A stretch of 64,000 nt of DNA from Chloroflexota bacterium (GTDB lineage: Bacteria; Chloroflexota; Anaerolineae; Anaerolineales; Villigracilaceae): assembly GCA_016213105.1 (NCBI GenBank), contig JACRBN010000022.1:1-64000 (forward strand). The letters are read 5' to 3'. The translations under genes were made by a program, and so were the position numbers. Shown piece by piece: positions 62,530 through 64,000 of the stretch; positions within the stretch are counted from its first letter, which is position 1, and every line of letters begins with the position of its first letter. The notes under the pieces were generated by a model. That model was not told where the DNA came from, searched no databases, and worked only from the letters and a program-made list of their open reading frames with translations.

Positions 62530-64000
62530 ATGACCCAACACGAATTACCAAAGGCATACGACTTCAAATCCACCGAGCCGCGCATCTACGAGATGTGGGA
62601 GCAGGGCGGATACTTCAAGCCGCACAACGACCCGAACCAGCCCGACTTCGACCCGACGGTCAAGCCGTTCGTGATCTCCATCCCGCCGCCGAACGTGACG
62701 GGCGAACTGCACCTCGGTCACGCCATGTTCGTCAGCATGGAAGACCTGATGATCCGCTACCACCGCATGAAGGGCTACTCCGCGTTGTGGGTGCCCGGCT
62801 CCGACCACGCGGGCATCGCCACGCAGTTGATGGTGGAGCGCCACATCCTCAAGACCGAGGAGGTCACGCGCGAGGAAATGGGCCGCGAGGAATTCCTCAA
62901 GCGCACCTGGGAGTGGAAGCACAAATACGCCAGCCAGATCACTGGTCAGATCCGCCGCCTGGGCGCCTCCTGCGACTGGGAGCGCGAACGCTTCACCCTC
63001 GACGACGGCCTGAGTCACGCCGTGCGCGAGGCCTTCGTGCGCCTGTACGAAAAGGGACTGATCTACCGCGGCCCGCGCCTGATCAACTGGTCGCCCGGCC
63101 TCAAGACCGCCGTCTCGGACCTCGAAGTGGAATATTCCGAGGAGCAGGCCACGCTGTATTATTTCAAATATATGTTGAAGCCAGATGGGTCAGGAGACCC
63201 ATCTGCAACGGGCAAGGCTGGGTTCGGGTCGGGAGACCCGAACGCCGAGTTCATCCCCGTGGCCACCATCCGCCCCGAGACCATCCTGGGCGATACGGCC
63301 GTGGCCGTGCATCCCGAGGATGAGCGCTACAAGAAATTCATCGGGCGCAAGGTGATTGTGCCGATGCTGGGACGCGAGATCCCCGTCATCGCCGACGAGT
63401 ACGTGGCGATGGAGTTCGGCACGGGCGCGCTCAAGATCACGCCCGGGCACGACCCGAACGACTACGCCATCGCCCAGCGTCACAACCTGCCGATCATCTC
63501 GATGCTGGATGAGTCCGCCAGGGTCAACGAAAACGGCGGCCCATACCAGGGTCAGGACCGTTTCGAGGCGCGCAAGCACCTGTGGGCCGACATGAAGTCC
63601 GCGGGCCTGGTCATCAAGGAGGAGCCGTACCTCACCACCATCCCGCGCTCGCAGCGCGGCGGCGAGATCGTCGAGCCGATGATCTCCGAGCAGTGGTTCG
63701 TGAAGATCGATCCGCTGGCCGAGGCCGCGCTCGAAGCCGTGCGCGACGGCCGCATCAAGATCGTGCCCGAGCGCTTCGAGAAGGTTTACTACAACTGGCT
63801 GGACAACATCAAGGACTGGTGCATCAGCCGCCAATTGTGGTGGGGACACCGCATCCCGGTCTGGTACTGCCCCGACGGCCACATGACCGTGGGCCGCGAA
63901 GACCCGACCCAGTGCTCCACCTGCGGCTCAAAGGACATCCGCCAGGATGACGACGTGCTCGACACCTGGTTCTCGTCCGGGCTGTGGCCGTTCTCCACGC
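62530..64000 (+). CDS. valS: Valine-tRNA ligase, 3' end cut by window edge
   Basis: 490 residues visible of about 880. Class I synthetase with HIGH signature HLGHAM (about 55-60), the connecting editing domain from about 200 (VATIRPETILGDTAVAVHPEDERY), and the zinc-like CPDGHMTVGREDPTQCSTCGSKD near 456-478, with DVLDTWFSSGLWP at the end. Start ATG 62530 with AAGGAGC. Unusual: residues about 218-238 (LKPDGSGDPSATGKAGFGSG and DPNAEF) are encoded by two palindromes inserted just before the editing domain; other ValS proteins have a short loop here. Regulated by the T-box three genes upstream. Confidence 0.95.
   Translation, partial: MTQHELPKAYDFKSTEPRIYEMWEQGGYFKPHNDPNQPDFDPTVKPFVISIPPPNVTGELHLGHAMFVSMEDLMIRYHRMKGYSALWVPGSDHAGIATQLMVERHILKTEEVTREEMGREEFLKRTWEWKHKYASQITGQIRRLGASCDWERERFTLDDGLSHAVREAFVRLYEKGLIYRGPRLINWSPGLKTAVSDLEVEYSEEQATLYYFKYMLKPDGSGDPSATGKAGFGSGDPNAEFIPVATIRPETILGDTAVAVHPEDERYKKFIGRKVIVPMLGREIPVIADEYVAMEFGTGALKITPGHDPNDYAIAQRHNLPIISMLDESARVNENGGPYQGQDRFEARKHLWADMKSAGLVIKEEPYLTTIPRSQRGGEIVEPMISEQWFVKIDPLAEAALEAVRDGRIKIVPERFEKVYYNWLDNIKDWCISRQLWWGHRIPVWYCPDGHMTVGREDPTQCSTCGSKDIRQDDDVLDTWFSSGLWPFST
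63183..63242. repeat. Two in-frame palindromes inside valS
   Basis: AGATGGGTC-AGGA-GACCCATCT (63183-63204) and TTCGGGTC-GGGA-GACCCGAA (63223-63242). They share the GTC-NGGA-GAC centre with the pair at 46947-46999, although their arms differ. They add about 20 residues in frame. Confidence 0.8.

Noticed and set aside
1-64000. Search for CRISPR arrays, tRNA and rRNA genes
   Set aside because: No regularly spaced direct repeats of 25-40 bases, no tRNA T-loop pattern with a matching acceptor stem, and no rRNA-like segments were seen. Short repeats are palindromic or simple and not arrayed.
1-64000. Insertion sequence or prophage
   Set aside because: No transposase, integrase or phage structural gene was recognised. 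The mobile-like elements are short and non-coding.

Overview
This 64 kb window looks like chromosomal DNA of a Chloroflexota bacterium, most likely class Anaerolineae. That placement is an inference from gene content and style: GC-rich genes, a SpoVS homologue in an apparently non-sporulating background, lamin-tail surface proteins with Thr/Pro linkers, YhfC/SdpI/slipin-type membrane genes, and a valyl T-box with many small palindromic repeats. No rRNA, tRNA, CRISPR array, phage block or transposase was seen. Both edges cut genes: an M3 oligopeptidase at the left and valS at the right.

The most informative region is the origin of replication. Between spoVS and a deoxynucleoside kinase gene (about 25.77-26.22 kb) lie an AT-rich stretch with TAG-type trinucleotides next to two tandem reverse DnaA boxes, then five forward TTATCCACA/TTGTCCACA boxes, mostly 20-21 bp apart, with a perfect 20-bp C7-ATATAT-G7 palindrome between them. 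Two near-perfect parS sites (10.87 and 11.58 kb) bracket an sdpI gene, and dnaN is at 4.5 kb. No dnaA, parA or parB is in the window.

Layout. 0-9.5 kb: oligopeptidase, secreted/membrane proteins, dnaN, a PPDK_N-domain protein and a GT39-type glycosyltransferase. 9.7-13 kb: a minus-strand GntR-slipin-SdpI-small protein-YhfC cluster behind a strong promoter. 13.2-21.6 kb: pdxS-pdxT, a GNAT-like gene, an R3H ATPase, tmk, an AT-rich orphan, an AlkD-like HEAT gene and an S51 peptidase. 21.6-30 kb: a 1,211-residue surface protein, spoVS, oriC, dNK, a DsbA-like protein and msrQ/msrP. 30-34.4 kb: a cyanophycinase-like peptidase, an HI0933-type flavoprotein, and a TetR/GH13 pair sharing one operator. 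34.5-39.3 kb: comEC followed by a ynbA/ynbB-like phospholipid pair, which is flanked by a duplicated comEC tail. 40-43 kb: two tandem SDR-DUF2867 paralogues. 43.2-49.2 kb: a DUF485/sodium symporter pair with an unusual PHP-Cache-PAS-CBS-DUF294 regulator. 50.5-53.6 kb: a cobalamin riboswitch and btuFCD. 53.6-60.7 kb: two SDR genes and a 1,592-residue CHAT-STAND-TPR protein. 60.7-64 kb: a T-box leader controlling a hydrolase, a DinB-like gene and valS.

Several families of short palindromic repeats occur between genes. Some also sit in frame inside coding sequences: up to five in the CHAT-STAND gene and a pair in valS. Another simple repeat is lodged in the T-box leader. This repeat invasion of genes, the origin/parS architecture, the PHP-fused DUF294 regulator and the repeat-rich CHAT-STAND protein are the best targets for follow-up.
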